Of a DNA stretch of 6,418 bases, positions 1 through 6,284 are shown in pieces. The DNA is from Desulfobacteraceae bacterium (GTDB lineage Bacteria; Desulfobacterota; DSM-4660; Desulfatiglandales; Desulfatiglandaceae): assembly GCA_030589225.1 (NCBI GenBank), contig JAUUWD010000098.1, forward strand, positions 1 to 6,418, given 5' to 3'. Each line of letters opens with the position of its first letter. The stretch's first letter is position 1. The notes below the pieces were generated by a model that worked only from the letters and a program-made list of their open reading frames with translations, made no database searches and was not told the origin of the DNA. The translations under genes were made by a program, and so were the position numbers.

Positions 1-348
1 GGTATTTTTAGCCGAAACATGCTTGTAACCCAGTTCATCAACGGTCTGCCCCAACTTTTCAGCCTGGTGGGGTTCATTCCCCATAATCAGTGCCAGCCTT
101 ACCCCCTCTTCGAAAAAATCTAGCGAGGCATCATCGTCTTCATGGCCATAGTCAGAATCCGCATTATTCACCACCGGTCCGGGCTTTTCCTCGACCTCAG
201 AAGGCAAGTTTTTCCGCCCTGGGACAGGGACATTTAAAGTGATCCTGTTTTTGCACTTTGGGCAGCTAATGGCTGCCCGTTGCCCACTGGGGATTTTCTC
301 ATCAGGGATACTTAACCTGGCGTTACATTTCTCACAAATGATATCCAT
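1..348 (-). CDS. Zinc-ribbon (MJ0042-type) protein with receiver-like continuation, N-terminal part only
   Basis: The first 116 codons are visible; the gene runs off the left edge. It starts at ATG 346-348 with GGAG at 357-360, eight bases upstream. The N-terminus is a small zinc ribbon with two CxxC knuckles, C5-EK-C8 and C29-PK-C32, in the style of the MJ0042 finger seen at the N-terminus of many delta-proteobacterial proteins. An acidic, proline-containing linker follows (about residues 42-76). Residues 83-116 then alternate strand, helix, strand: RLALIMG, an amphipathic helix ending DELGY, then KHVSA. This resembles the first beta-alpha-beta unit of a response-regulator receiver domain, but the usual acidic pair after strand 1 reads GNE. 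The zinc ribbon is seen directly; the receiver-like reading is inference from about 35 residues. It lies 30 bases after the PilU-like gene on the same strand, so a regulatory or accessory role in pilus retraction is plausible but unproven. Confidence 0.8.
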   Translation of the reverse strand, partial: MDIICEKCNARLSIPDEKIPSGQRAAISCPKCKNRITLNVPVPGRKNLPSEVEEKPGPVVNNADSDYGHEDDDASLDFFEEGVRLALIMGNEPHQAEKLGQTVDELGYKHVSAKNT

Positions 349-358
349 ACATTCGGCT

Positions 359-376
359 CCTTGAATACCTTGAATA
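359..376. repeat. Perfect 9-base tandem duplication
   Basis: CCTTGAATA occurs twice in direct succession (359-367 and 368-376) in the 30-base gap between the PilU-like stop codon and the zinc-ribbon start. The left copy overlaps the GGAG ribosome binding site of the zinc-ribbon gene. It is probably a slippage duplication; no function is evident. Confidence 0.7.
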
Positions 377-378
377 CA

Positions 379-1545
379 TCACTTATTTTCCCCATAAGCC
401 CTGTCAATGGACAGGTCTTCAATGGAAGTGGTTTTTTCACCTCTTGCAGATTTTATGGAATCTATGGCGCGTCCGGTTACTGACCTCCTGGAGGAATAAC
501 TCAGGGCTGTTTGTTCGGTAATGAGACCATCTCTGTAAAGCTCTGATATGCACTGGTCAAATGTCATCATCCCAAAGGGCTGACTCCCTTCAATAATCTC
601 ATAGAATGTTTTTCCTTCTGCCTCTCCGTGTAAAATGGAATCTTTAACCCTGAGATTGGCCCCCATGATCTCGAAAGCAGCCACGCGGTCACCACTAACC
701 TTTGGCAGCAGACGCTGACAGGCGATCCAACGCAACGTATCCGCAAGCCTGATCCTGATCTGTCTTTCCTCATGCATATCAAACATGCCCACGATCCTGT
801 TGATAGTCTGGCCGGCGTCAACGGTATGCACACTGCTAAGCACAAGATGCCCGGTTTCAGCAGCAGAAAGGCCAATCTCTACCGTCTCCCTGTCTCTCAT
901 CTCACCCACCAGAATTACCTTTGGGGTCTGCCTGAGAGCAGCCCTCAGACCGTTGGCAAAGGCGTCGAAATCCATCCCCAGCTCCCGCTGGTTAAAAGTG
1001 GCCTTTTTCTGAGAATGCACATACTCCACCGGATCCTCCAGTGTTACCACATGGACCGACTTTTTCTCGTTGATCTCATTCAATATCGCTGCCAGTGACG
1101 TTGTCTTGCCGGTTCCTGTTGCCCCAGTCACCAAAATAATGCCATTTCTTTCCTCAGCCATCTTCGAAAATGCAGGGGGCAATCCCAGTTCCTCGATTGT
1201 GGGAACACGCGTGGCCAACTGTCGCATAACAGTAGAATAACAACCCTTTTGAGAGAAAACGTTAACCCTGAAGCGGGCTTTTCCGGCCAACTGATACGAG
1301 GTGTCACATGAGCCCTCAGAAAGAAGCGCCCCGGTCAAACGTCGATCGCGATTGATCAGGTTGAGGGCCAAAATTTCCGTCTGGAAGGGAGTCAGTTGTT
1401 GAATAGGAGGGTTTAACGACACCGGTAACAACTCTCCTGCAGATTCCACCTGGAATGGTTTATCCACTGTAATGTTGAGGTCTGATACGTTGTCATGAGA
1501 CTCCAACATGGTAGTAAGGATATGATCTATTTGTTGTTTTCGCAT
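379..1545 (-). CDS. PilU-like type IV pilus retraction ATPase (second PilT paralogue)
   Basis: A cytoplasmic hexameric ATPase of the PilT/PilU branch of the secretion-ATPase superfamily, 388 residues from ATG 1543-1545. Motifs in order: Walker A GATGTGKTTS (141-150), Asp box VTLEDPVEYVH (167-177), Walker B segment TPKVILVGEMRD (207-218) with catalytic Glu 215, and His box GHLVLSSVHT (232-241). GATGTGK, the LRQxPxVILxGE context and the FDQ..xELYxxGxIT C-terminal segment are closer to PilU as I remember it than to PilT. Two things are odd. The acidic residue normally two before the hydrophobic Walker B strand (DPD) is Lys 209 here. The AIRNLIRE-type motif expected near 297-313 is not recognisable (RVKDSILHGE). 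A polar C-terminal tail of about 35 residues follows. It lies 63 bases downstream of pilT, same strand, so PilU-style accessory retraction is likely. The family is certain; the PilU assignment is moderate. Confidence 0.9.
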   Translation of the reverse strand: MRKQQIDHILTTMLESHDNVSDLNITVDKPFQVESAGELLPVSLNPPIQQLTPFQTEILALNLINRDRRLTGALLSEGSCDTSYQLAGKARFRVNVFSQKGCYSTVMRQLATRVPTIEELGLPPAFSKMAEERNGIILVTGATGTGKTTSLAAILNEINEKKSVHVVTLEDPVEYVHSQKKATFNQRELGMDFDAFANGLRAALRQTPKVILVGEMRDRETVEIGLSAAETGHLVLSSVHTVDAGQTINRIVGMFDMHEERQIRIRLADTLRWIACQRLLPKVSGDRVAAFEIMGANLRVKDSILHGEAEGKTFYEIIEGSQPFGMMTFDQCISELYRDGLITEQTALSYSSRRSVTGRAIDSIKSARGEKTTSIEDLSIDRAYGENK

Positions 1546-1555
1546 GGTCAATTAT

Positions 1556-1560
1556 CTCCT
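1556..1560 (-). promoter_or_regulatory. Ribosome binding site deciding the PilU-like start
   Basis: AGGAG on the minus strand lies 10 bases before ATG 1543-1545 and only 4 bases before the in-frame TTG at 1549-1551. The ATG is therefore preferred over the longer TTG reading, which would add two residues. Confidence 0.6.
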
Positions 1561-1608
1561 GATTAAAATTCTAACTTCACAGGTCGAATTTCTTTGGGGA
1601 ATAATCCA

Positions 1609-2691
1609 TCAAACTTCCGTAAAATCGGCCGGTGGATTTTTCACAAAAGGCAAAAATCTGGATTTATCCTCGGCCTTTGTATAGGCATCATCAGGCCTGA
1701 TAATCCTCTTATCCAGAAGAAGCATTATGGCATCGTCTAATGTCTGCATGCCATATTTCTTTCCTGTTTGAAGCGCGCCTGGAATTTGAAATGTCTTTCC
1801 TTCCCGGATCAGATTCCTTACAGCAGGGGTACCAATCATAATTTCAACCGCGGCCACCCTGCCCTGCCTGTCAATGCGTTTGAAAAGGGTCTGTGCCACC
1901 ACAGCCCGAATCCCATCTGCAAGGGTATTCCTTACCTGTTGCTGCTGACTAACGGGAAAAACCTCGATAATCCGATCCACTGTCTTTGCCGCGCTGGAAG
2001 TATGAACAGTTGCGAAAACAAGGTGTCCTGTGGCTGCGGCTTCGAGGGCTAACGATATGGTCTCCAGATCACGCAACTCTCCCACGAGGATAATATCAGG
2101 GTCTTCACGCAAGGCACCTCTGAGTGCGGCCGAAAATGAACGGGTGTGCAGGCCCACCTCCCTGTGGTTTACAACAGCTTTGTCACTCTTATGGACAAAC
2201 TCAACAGGATCTTCAATGGTGATAATATGGTCTTTCCGGGTCCGGTTAGCTTCGTGAATAATCGCGGCGAGTGTGGTCGACTTTCCGCTGCCCGTAGGAC
2301 CGGTGACCAGGACCAACCCTCTCGGCAGGGTAGCAAGACGCTTAATGACCTTTGGAAGGCCCAAATCATCACAGGTCAAGATAATTGTAGGTATTTCTCT
2401 AAAAACAGCACCCACGCCATTTCTCTGTTGGAAGAAGTTGGCACGGTACCGGGCCAGCCCTGGGATTTCATAAGCAAAATCCACATCTCCTGTCTCTTCA
2501 AAGACCTTAATTTTATCTTCGGCAGCAATTTCGTACAACATTGCTTTTAAGCTATCGTTATCAAGTGGCTTATATTTCACTCTCTCCAACTCACCCTGGA
2601 TCCGGAGCACAGGCTGCTGGCCGGCCATCAGGTGCAGATCAGACGCCCCCTGTTCATTCATGAGCTTAAAAAAAGCGTCTATTTGTGCCAT
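1609..2691 (-). CDS. pilT: Type IV pilus twitching-motility ATPase PilT
   Basis: The hexameric motor that disassembles the type IV pilus at the inner-membrane platform and drives retraction and twitching. The full length of 360 residues fits the family (about 345-370). The N-terminal ASDLHL segment (16-21) is typical of PilT. Motifs: Walker A GPTGSGKST (131-139), Asp box ITIEDPVEFVH (157-167), Walker B DPDIILVGELRD (197-208) with catalytic Glu 205, His box GHLVFATVHT (222-231), and the retraction-associated AIRNLIRE motif as AVRNLIRE (290-297). All key residues are present, so the enzyme should be active. Start ATG 2689-2691 has AGGAGG at 2697-2702, five bases upstream. It is the first gene of the minus-strand pilus operon, followed by the PilU-like ATPase and the zinc-ribbon gene. 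I found no convincing promoter sequence upstream. Confidence 0.96.
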   Translation of the reverse strand: MAQIDAFFKLMNEQGASDLHLMAGQQPVLRIQGELERVKYKPLDNDSLKAMLYEIAAEDKIKVFEETGDVDFAYEIPGLARYRANFFQQRNGVGAVFREIPTIILTCDDLGLPKVIKRLATLPRGLVLVTGPTGSGKSTTLAAIIHEANRTRKDHIITIEDPVEFVHKSDKAVVNHREVGLHTRSFSAALRGALREDPDIILVGELRDLETISLALEAAATGHLVFATVHTSSAAKTVDRIIEVFPVSQQQQVRNTLADGIRAVVAQTLFKRIDRQGRVAAVEIMIGTPAVRNLIREGKTFQIPGALQTGKKYGMQTLDDAIMLLLDKRIIRPDDAYTKAEDKSRFLPFVKNPPADFTEV

Positions 2692-2754
2692 AAATTCCTC
2701 CTGGTAAAATAAAGTATAGTCTTACAGGTAATGATTCTGGGCTGTGTTATCGGT

Positions 2755-2801
2755 AGATTTTCTCGACGACGTACTGTAATGTACGCCTTATTTAAAAATC
2801 T
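2755..2801. repeat. Two-part inverted repeat (stem-loop) upstream of pilT
   Basis: An outer pair AGATTTT (2755-2761) / AAAATCT (2795-2801) encloses an inner pair CGTAC (2770-2774) / GTACG (2781-2785) around a six-base loop. The stretches between the two stems do not pair. It could form a structured leader RNA or DNA site 64 bases before the pilT start. The composition (A/T-rich shoulders, CGTAC core) resembles dispersed intergenic elements in related genomes as I recall, so a repeat-family member is as likely as a regulator. Confidence 0.5.
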
Positions 2802-2805
2802 CTCT

Positions 2806-2820
2806 TCCCGCCAGACGGGA
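2806..2820. repeat. Short hairpin TCCCG-N5-CGGGA
   Basis: A perfect five-base inverted repeat with a five-base loop (CCAGA) lies five bases beyond the larger stem-loop. No T-run follows on either strand, so it is not an intrinsic terminator. It may be part of the same intergenic repeat unit. Confidence 0.4.
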
Positions 2821-2906
2821 CTAATTTGCAGCAATTGGAGTATTATACACAGGCGTGGGCACTATGTTCAACCACAAAATTGAAACCTGTGCGGTTAGAT
2901 GCAGCG

Positions 2907-2929
2907 TAATTCCAGGATGTTCGGAATTA
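2907..2929. promoter_or_regulatory. Candidate operator: TAATTCC-N9-GGAATTA
   Basis: A perfect seven-base inverted repeat with a nine-base spacer. It overlaps a second one, TGTTCG (2918-2923) / CGAACA (2936-2941). Both lie about 95-125 bases before the MFS start. The size fits a dimeric regulator's site, but no regulator gene is present in the window, and chance pairing in A/T-rich DNA is possible. Confidence 0.25.
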
Positions 2930-3033
2930 GCAAATCGAACAAATCACCGTTAAATAGCGAAACACAACATCCAATGGTGAAGTTTCACATATTACATATC
3001 GGCAACTTTACCACAGAACTTTAATTGCGCAAG

Positions 3034-4197
3034 ATGCCCATAAATATAAAAATATTCACCACCCTTTTCCTGGCCATTTTTGTGACAACCCTGGGCGTTG
3101 GCCTGGTCGTACCCCTGCTGCCTGTCTATGCACATGAACTTGGGGCAGGCGCTTTTCAGGTAGGCCTTGTTTTTGCGGCCTTTTCCTTAACAAGAAGCAT
3201 GTTTGTCCCATATTTTGGCAAGCTCTCTGATAAGAAGGGCAAAAAGCCTTTGCTCACAACAGGACTCTTCATCTTTTTCTTCCTGTCGATCCTTTACACC
3301 TATTCAAAAAATATAGAAACCCTAATACTACTAAGATTGGGCCAGGGGTTCGCATCAGCGATGGTCCTGCCTGTGGCTCAGGCCTACATTGGGATCATGA
3401 CACCCCCACAAAAAGAAGGTCGCGTTATGGGCCTTTTCAACATTTCCCTTTACGGCGGTCTGAGTATCGGGCCCCTATTGGGCGGTGTGGTCAAGGACTG
3501 GTTCAGTATTAACGCGTCGTTTCTCAGCATGGGAGCGCTGTGCCTTTTTGGATTTGTGCTCTGCCTCCTGTTCCTCCCTCGGGAAGATGTGCTCCAGAAA
3601 AGCAACCCCTCTGGTTCCGGAAAATCTAAACCCTATTTGGCGATTGTAAAGACGCCTGCGATTTTCTCTCTTTTTACTTTCAGGATCTGTTTTACTACCT
3701 GCATTGGCATAATCTGGACCTTCCTGCCTCTTTTCGCCAATACCATGCTGGATCTTTCCAGTTCGGCCATCGGCTTCGTGATAATGATCAACGTATTTAT
3801 TGCAGGTCTCCTGCAGGCGCCTATGGGATATATCGCTGACCGGTTCAGCAAAAAAGTCATGGTGACGGCAGGAGGCGTTTTAGCTATTATTTCATTATTA
3901 TTCTTGAACTCTGCCACATCATTTAATGGACTGGTTATTGCCAATGGAATTTTTGGGTTGGCCGGTGGCATATCACTCCCCGCTATTATGGCCCTTGGTA
4001 TAATTGAGGGCCGAAAAACTAAGGCCATGGGTTCCATTATGGGCATTCTTACACTGGCCCACAGCCTGGGCATGCTGGTTGGACCTTTGCTTGCAGGAAT
4101 AATCATTGACGTTTTTTCAATTGAAACAATTTTTATTACAGGAGCTGCCATTCTGGGCGCCGGAACGATTGTATTTTTGAGGAATCACAAAGCATGA
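3034..4197 (+). CDS. MFS transporter, DHA1-like drug/proton antiporter type
   Basis: An inner-membrane secondary transporter of 387 residues with a 12-helix hydrophobic pattern. Approximate helices are 8-30, 42-62, 73-90, 95-120, 131-152, 162-182, then a polar central loop (183-207), and 208-232, 243-265, 272-292, 298-322, 332-356, 362-383. Signature motif A is GKLSDKKGKKPLL (62-74), with a degenerate second copy GYIADRFSKKVMV (265-277). Arg 101 with QG in helix 4 fits motif B. GGLSIGPLLGG (141-151) is motif C, the proline/glycine antiporter motif that marks proton-coupled exporters. The substrate cannot be read from sequence; efflux is inferred. An in-frame TTG at 3025 would add three residues. 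I prefer ATG 3034-3036, though neither has a clear ribosome binding site. Its stop overlaps the next gene as ATGA, so it leads a coupled operon with the small unknown gene and trmJ. Confidence 0.9.
   Translation: MPINIKIFTTLFLAIFVTTLGVGLVVPLLPVYAHELGAGAFQVGLVFAAFSLTRSMFVPYFGKLSDKKGKKPLLTTGLFIFFFLSILYTYSKNIETLILLRLGQGFASAMVLPVAQAYIGIMTPPQKEGRVMGLFNISLYGGLSIGPLLGGVVKDWFSINASFLSMGALCLFGFVLCLLFLPREDVLQKSNPSGSGKSKPYLAIVKTPAIFSLFTFRICFTTCIGIIWTFLPLFANTMLDLSSSAIGFVIMINVFIAGLLQAPMGYIADRFSKKVMVTAGGVLAIISLLFLNSATSFNGLVIANGIFGLAGGISLPAIMALGIIEGRKTKAMGSIMGILTLAHSLGMLVGPLLAGIIIDVFSIETIFITGAAILGAGTIVFLRNHKA
4179..4183 (+). promoter_or_regulatory. Ribosome binding site of the 76-residue gene
   Basis: GAGGA lies inside the 3' end of the MFS gene, ten bases before the ATG at 4194. 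It supports independent or coupled initiation of the small gene and so its reality. Confidence 0.55.
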
Positions 4198-4424
4198 ACA
4201 AAAATATCAGCCTGATAGAAGTTGATCTGTTCCCTTCGGAAATCAACAGTTTAGATCATCCTGAAGTCCTCCGCTTCAGGGAACTCCTGGAGGATGTGGC
4301 TCTGGAAAATCATTGCCGTCTCCTCTTTTTCGACATAGAAAACGGAATCGTGAGTTTCTCGTTTGACAGCGATAAACTTATGGCCAATATCCTGAAGATC
4401 TTTCAAAATGACAGCCAAACTTAA
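4194..4424 (+). CDS. Small protein of unknown function (76 aa) between MFS transporter and trmJ
   Basis: I do not recognise this protein. It has 76 residues, is acidic, and has no signal peptide, membrane helix or metal motif; it contains one Cys. Predicted layout by eye: strand ISLIEVDLF (5-13), a long amphipathic helix (about 22-40), two strands forming a hairpin around LLFFDIENGIVSFSF, and a C-terminal helix DSDKLMANILKIF. This is a compact mixed alpha/beta domain, probably soluble. It is very likely real: its ATG overlaps the MFS stop (ATGA), a GAGGA site sits ten bases upstream, and its end overlaps the trmJ start by 17 bases. The position suggests co-expression with the transporter and the tRNA methyltransferase, but says nothing firm about function. 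Confidence 0.8.
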   Translation: MNKNISLIEVDLFPSEINSLDHPEVLRFRELLEDVALENHCRLLFFDIENGIVSFSFDSDKLMANILKIFQNDSQT

Positions 4425-5166
4425 CCTTGATCATATTACAATCATCCTCGTGCAAGCCCAGATTCCGGAAAACATCGGTTCAGTAGCCCGTGCCATGAAC
4501 AACATGGGTCTCAAACAGCTCGTTCTGGTGGATCCCAAGAACTGTGATCTTTCCCGTGTGCTCAAAACCGCCACCGGCAGCTCAATTGATGTGGTAGAAG
4601 AGATGGAGGTTTTCGAAGATCTTAAAGAAGCATTGGGACCTTACCAATACGTTGTGGGAACCACTGCCCGTATAGGTTCACTCCGTCCGGCCATGACTCA
4701 CCCCCGTCGCCTGGCCGGGGACCTTATCCGGATCTCGCAAAATAACCGGGTAGCAATCCTTTTCGGTCCTGAAGATCGTGGACTTTCAAATGAACAGCTC
4801 CGATACTGCCATACGCTGGCCACAATCCCAACAGCGCACTTTTCTTCCCTGAATCTGGCACAGGCAGTGATGATTGTCTGCTATGAAATCTTCTTAGTTA
4901 ACCGTGAAAAAATACCCGAACCCCTGCCTCGCCTTGCCAATAAATTTGAACTTGAGGGTATGTACGAACACCTTAAGGCTGTATTAATGAAAATCGGTTT
5001 CATTGATCCTCAGAACCCTGAGCACTGGATGCTTAATATTCGACGTTTCCTGTCCCGACTCCCTTTAAGGGCCAGAGAAGTCCGGATAATCAGAGGAGTG
5101 TGCCGCCAGATTGACTGGTACACTGAACAGTTGGAAAAACTAAGAAAGGAAAATGAGGAATGTTAG
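4408..5166 (+). CDS. trmJ: tRNA (cytidine/uridine-2'-O-)-methyltransferase TrmJ (SpoU/TrmH family group 1)
   Basis: A SAM-dependent SPOUT methyltransferase that modifies the 2'-O of nucleotide 32 in tRNA anticodon loops. Its 252 residues match the family (about 240-260). The trefoil-knot motifs are all present: PENIGSVARAMNNMGL (20-35) with the conserved Arg 28, the SAM-site loop ILFGPEDRGLSNEQL (117-131), and a third motif at 140-160 built on SSLNLAQAV. The C-terminal helical extension LNIRRFLSRLPLRAREVRII (209-228) and following residues match the TrmJ-specific tail, which sets it apart from TrmL and TrmH. The ATG at 4408 lies inside the preceding small gene (17-base overlap) with only a weak GAAG upstream, so translation is probably coupled. 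It is the last gene of the MFS operon and converges on the DUF6125-like gene. Confidence 0.93.
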   Translation: MTAKLNLDHITIILVQAQIPENIGSVARAMNNMGLKQLVLVDPKNCDLSRVLKTATGSSIDVVEEMEVFEDLKEALGPYQYVVGTTARIGSLRPAMTHPRRLAGDLIRISQNNRVAILFGPEDRGLSNEQLRYCHTLATIPTAHFSSLNLAQAVMIVCYEIFLVNREKIPEPLPRLANKFELEGMYEHLKAVLMKIGFIDPQNPEHWMLNIRRFLSRLPLRAREVRIIRGVCRQIDWYTEQLEKLRKENEEC

Positions 5167-5217
5167 GGGCTTGTTTAGGCAGTCTTCGGGCCTGGAAATA
5201 ATCTTGGATGAATTGTT

Positions 5218-5268
5218 TAGAAGAAGTTGAGTGGTTGAGTAGTTTCCTTCACAACTCAACAACTCAAC
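5218..5268. terminator. Possible bidirectional terminator stem-loop between convergent genes
   Basis: GTTGAGTGGTTGAGT (5226-5240) pairs with ACTCAACAACTCAAC (5254-5268) at 14 of 15 positions around a 13-base loop. Read on the minus strand, the stem is followed directly by CTTCTTCT. On the plus strand, the nearest T-run (seven T, 5289-5295) starts 20 bases after the stem, which is too far for a classic intrinsic terminator. Its place between converging genes fits transcription separation. Confidence 0.35.
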
Positions 5269-5284
5269 GAATTAACAACTCAAC
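5226..5284. repeat. GTTGAGT/AACTCAAC repeat cluster
   Basis: Two GTTGAGT units (5226-5232, 5234-5240) face three copies of AACTCAAC (5253-5260, 5261-5268, 5277-5284). The last copy contains the stop codon of the minus-strand DUF6125-like gene (TCA at 5280-5282 on the plus strand). Repeats of this TTGAGT type are, as I recall, scattered between genes in some environmental genomes. Confidence 0.7.
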
Positions 5285-5798
5285 TATGTTTTTTTATGAA
5301 AAAACGCCATTTACAAAACATATCCACAGGATGAGGGTCGGGAGGAGCGAAAAGGCATTTGACCTGAATACGATCGTCTACTGCCTGAGCAAAGTTTGTA
5401 AATTCCCCACGGTGCATCTCCTTACACACAAACTCGCTTAGGCCTCGCTTGAGCCTTGCCTCCTGCGTGGGACAGGATGGTACAGAAATGATGACTTCAT
5501 CATCAGATTCATGAATCTCATATCCCACAAGGATACACCAGGGGAAAAGTCTGAGGGCCTTTACAAAACCCTTTAGGCCTGTTTCCTCGATTTGAAATCG
5601 AGAGACCAGGTCTTTACCGGCCATGCCGGCCACACGGTCCCACACCCTCTCATTGATTCGTTCAGCGGTTGGCTGGTCAAAGCGCTCTCCCACATAGATA
5701 AACCAGAATGCATCCACCACTCTGTAGTGCCAGAGAAGAAACTTGATATATTCCCGGAGTTCAGATGCTTTCATATTATTAAAAATTTCAAAATCCAT
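5280..5798 (-). CDS. DUF6125-like Cys-rich protein
   Basis: A 172-residue soluble protein without signal peptide or membrane helix; function unknown. The N-terminal half is helical and carries [13 protein letters not shown] (21-33), like the W..HDGLWF segment I recall from DUF6125 proteins, then a helix with RVWDRV (51-56). The C-terminal half has four Cys (109, 125, 148, 162) in the order [21 protein letters not shown] and FCKWRF, with the family-like PPDPHP (152-157) between the last two. A Cys often precedes PPDPHP in relatives as I remember; here it is Ala 151. The Cys pattern suggests metal or cofactor binding, which is inference. Start ATG 5796-5798 has a G-rich site (seven G, 5804-5810) just upstream. 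It lies 39 bases after arfB on the same strand. Confidence 0.8.
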   Translation of the reverse strand: MDFEIFNNMKASELREYIKFLLWHYRVVDAFWFIYVGERFDQPTAERINERVWDRVAGMAGKDLVSRFQIEETGLKGFVKALRLFPWCILVGYEIHESDDEVIISVPSCPTQEARLKRGLSEFVCKEMHRGEFTNFAQAVDDRIQVKCLFAPPDPHPVDMFCKWRFFIKKHS

Positions 5799-5837
5799 TT
5801 ATTCCCCCCCTTTCTTCCAAATACTTTTGTGAAGCGG

Positions 5838-6263
5838 CTATATTTCGCTCCGCGAAACGGTCCGGCGCATGCGTTTTATGTCGCTGCGGCGACGCTTGGT
5901 CTCCATCCGTCTCCTTTTCGATGCGAGTGTCGGCTTTGTCCTGCGCCGGGGTTTGGGTTTTTCAGCAGCCTTACGGATCAGCTCCACCAGCCGACCAATC
6001 GAATCCTGACGGTTTCGCTCCTGAGTACGGAACCGCCGGGCGTCGATAATCAATACGCCATCTTCGGTGATACGCCTGCCAGCCAGGCGGATTAGACGCT
6101 TGCGAACGTCATCGGGCAAAGACCGGGAGTTAACCACGTCAAAGCGGAGCTTCACGGCCGTGGCCACCTTATTGACGTTCTGGCCGCCTGGTCCCGAGGA
6201 GCGAACAAACTCCTGTTGGATCTCACGCTCATCAATACTAATATTTCGTGTAATATAGATCAT
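5838..6263 (-). CDS. arfB: Alternative ribosome-rescue factor / peptidyl-tRNA hydrolase ArfB (YaeJ, ICT1 type)
   Basis: It releases nascent chains from ribosomes stalled on truncated mRNA by hydrolysing peptidyl-tRNA. The domain is like a release-factor catalytic domain, and a basic tail probes the empty mRNA channel. From ATG 6261-6263 it has 141 residues, the usual ArfB length (about 140). The GGQ motif sits in RSSGPGGQNVNKVAT with GGQ at 26-28. The domain ends near residue 103, followed by an Arg/Lys-rich tail with KPTLASKRRRMETKRRR, as in E. coli ArfB. The frame stays open upstream to an ATG at 6327-6329, but those 22 codons read through 9-base repeats and lie outside the conserved domain, so I reject that start. 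The chosen start has only a weak upstream GCGG. A 6-base hairpin (5843-5857) lies at the 3' end of the coding region. Confidence 0.93.
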   Translation of the reverse strand: MIYITRNISIDEREIQQEFVRSSGPGGQNVNKVATAVKLRFDVVNSRSLPDDVRKRLIRLAGRRITEDGVLIIDARRFRTQERNRQDSIGRLVELIRKAAEKPKPRRRTKPTLASKRRRMETKRRRSDIKRMRRTVSRSEI

Positions 6264-6284
6264 CCGCAATAGCTTGGCAATTTT

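Larger units (their letters stand above)
2692..3033. other. Divergent intergenic region, 342 bases, with several inverted repeats
   Basis: It separates minus-strand pilT from the plus-strand MFS operon, so both promoters should lie here. It contains inverted repeats at 2755-2801, 2806-2820, 2907-2929, 2918-2941 and 2977-2988. I see no sigma-70 pair with correct spacing and no sigma-54 consensus (TGGCAC-N5-TTGCA) on either strand. AGGAGG for pilT is at 2697-2702, while the MFS start has no clear ribosome binding site. No credible gene is present. Confidence 0.7.

Noticed and set aside
2146..2550. Long plus-strand open frame of 134 codons opposite pilT
   Set aside because: It lies wholly inside pilT on the other strand and has no domain or plausible composition; it is a shadow of a conserved gene.
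2713..2718. TATACT on the minus strand as a -10 element for pilT
   Set aside because: No acceptable -35 box lies 16-18 bases upstream (CCCAGA there).
2826..2846. TTGCAG and TATTAT as a plus-strand promoter for the MFS operon
   Set aside because: The spacer is only 9 bases, too short for sigma-70.
2864..2953. A 29-codon plus-strand reading frame in the pilT/MFS intergenic region
   Set aside because: It has no ribosome binding site, no recognisable sequence, and it overlaps the inverted repeats.
3633..4151. Minus-strand open frame of 172 codons opposite the MFS gene
   Set aside because: It is antisense to a transporter gene with clear motifs; its composition reflects the reverse of hydrophobic codons.
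5843..5857. TTTCGC-TCC-GCGAAA hairpin at the end of arfB as a terminator
   Set aside because: The stem is inside coding sequence, short, and not followed by a T-run on the minus strand.
5592..6095. Plus-strand open frame of 167 codons across the DUF6125-like gene and arfB
   Set aside because: It is antisense to two genes with recognised family motifs and has no coherent domain.
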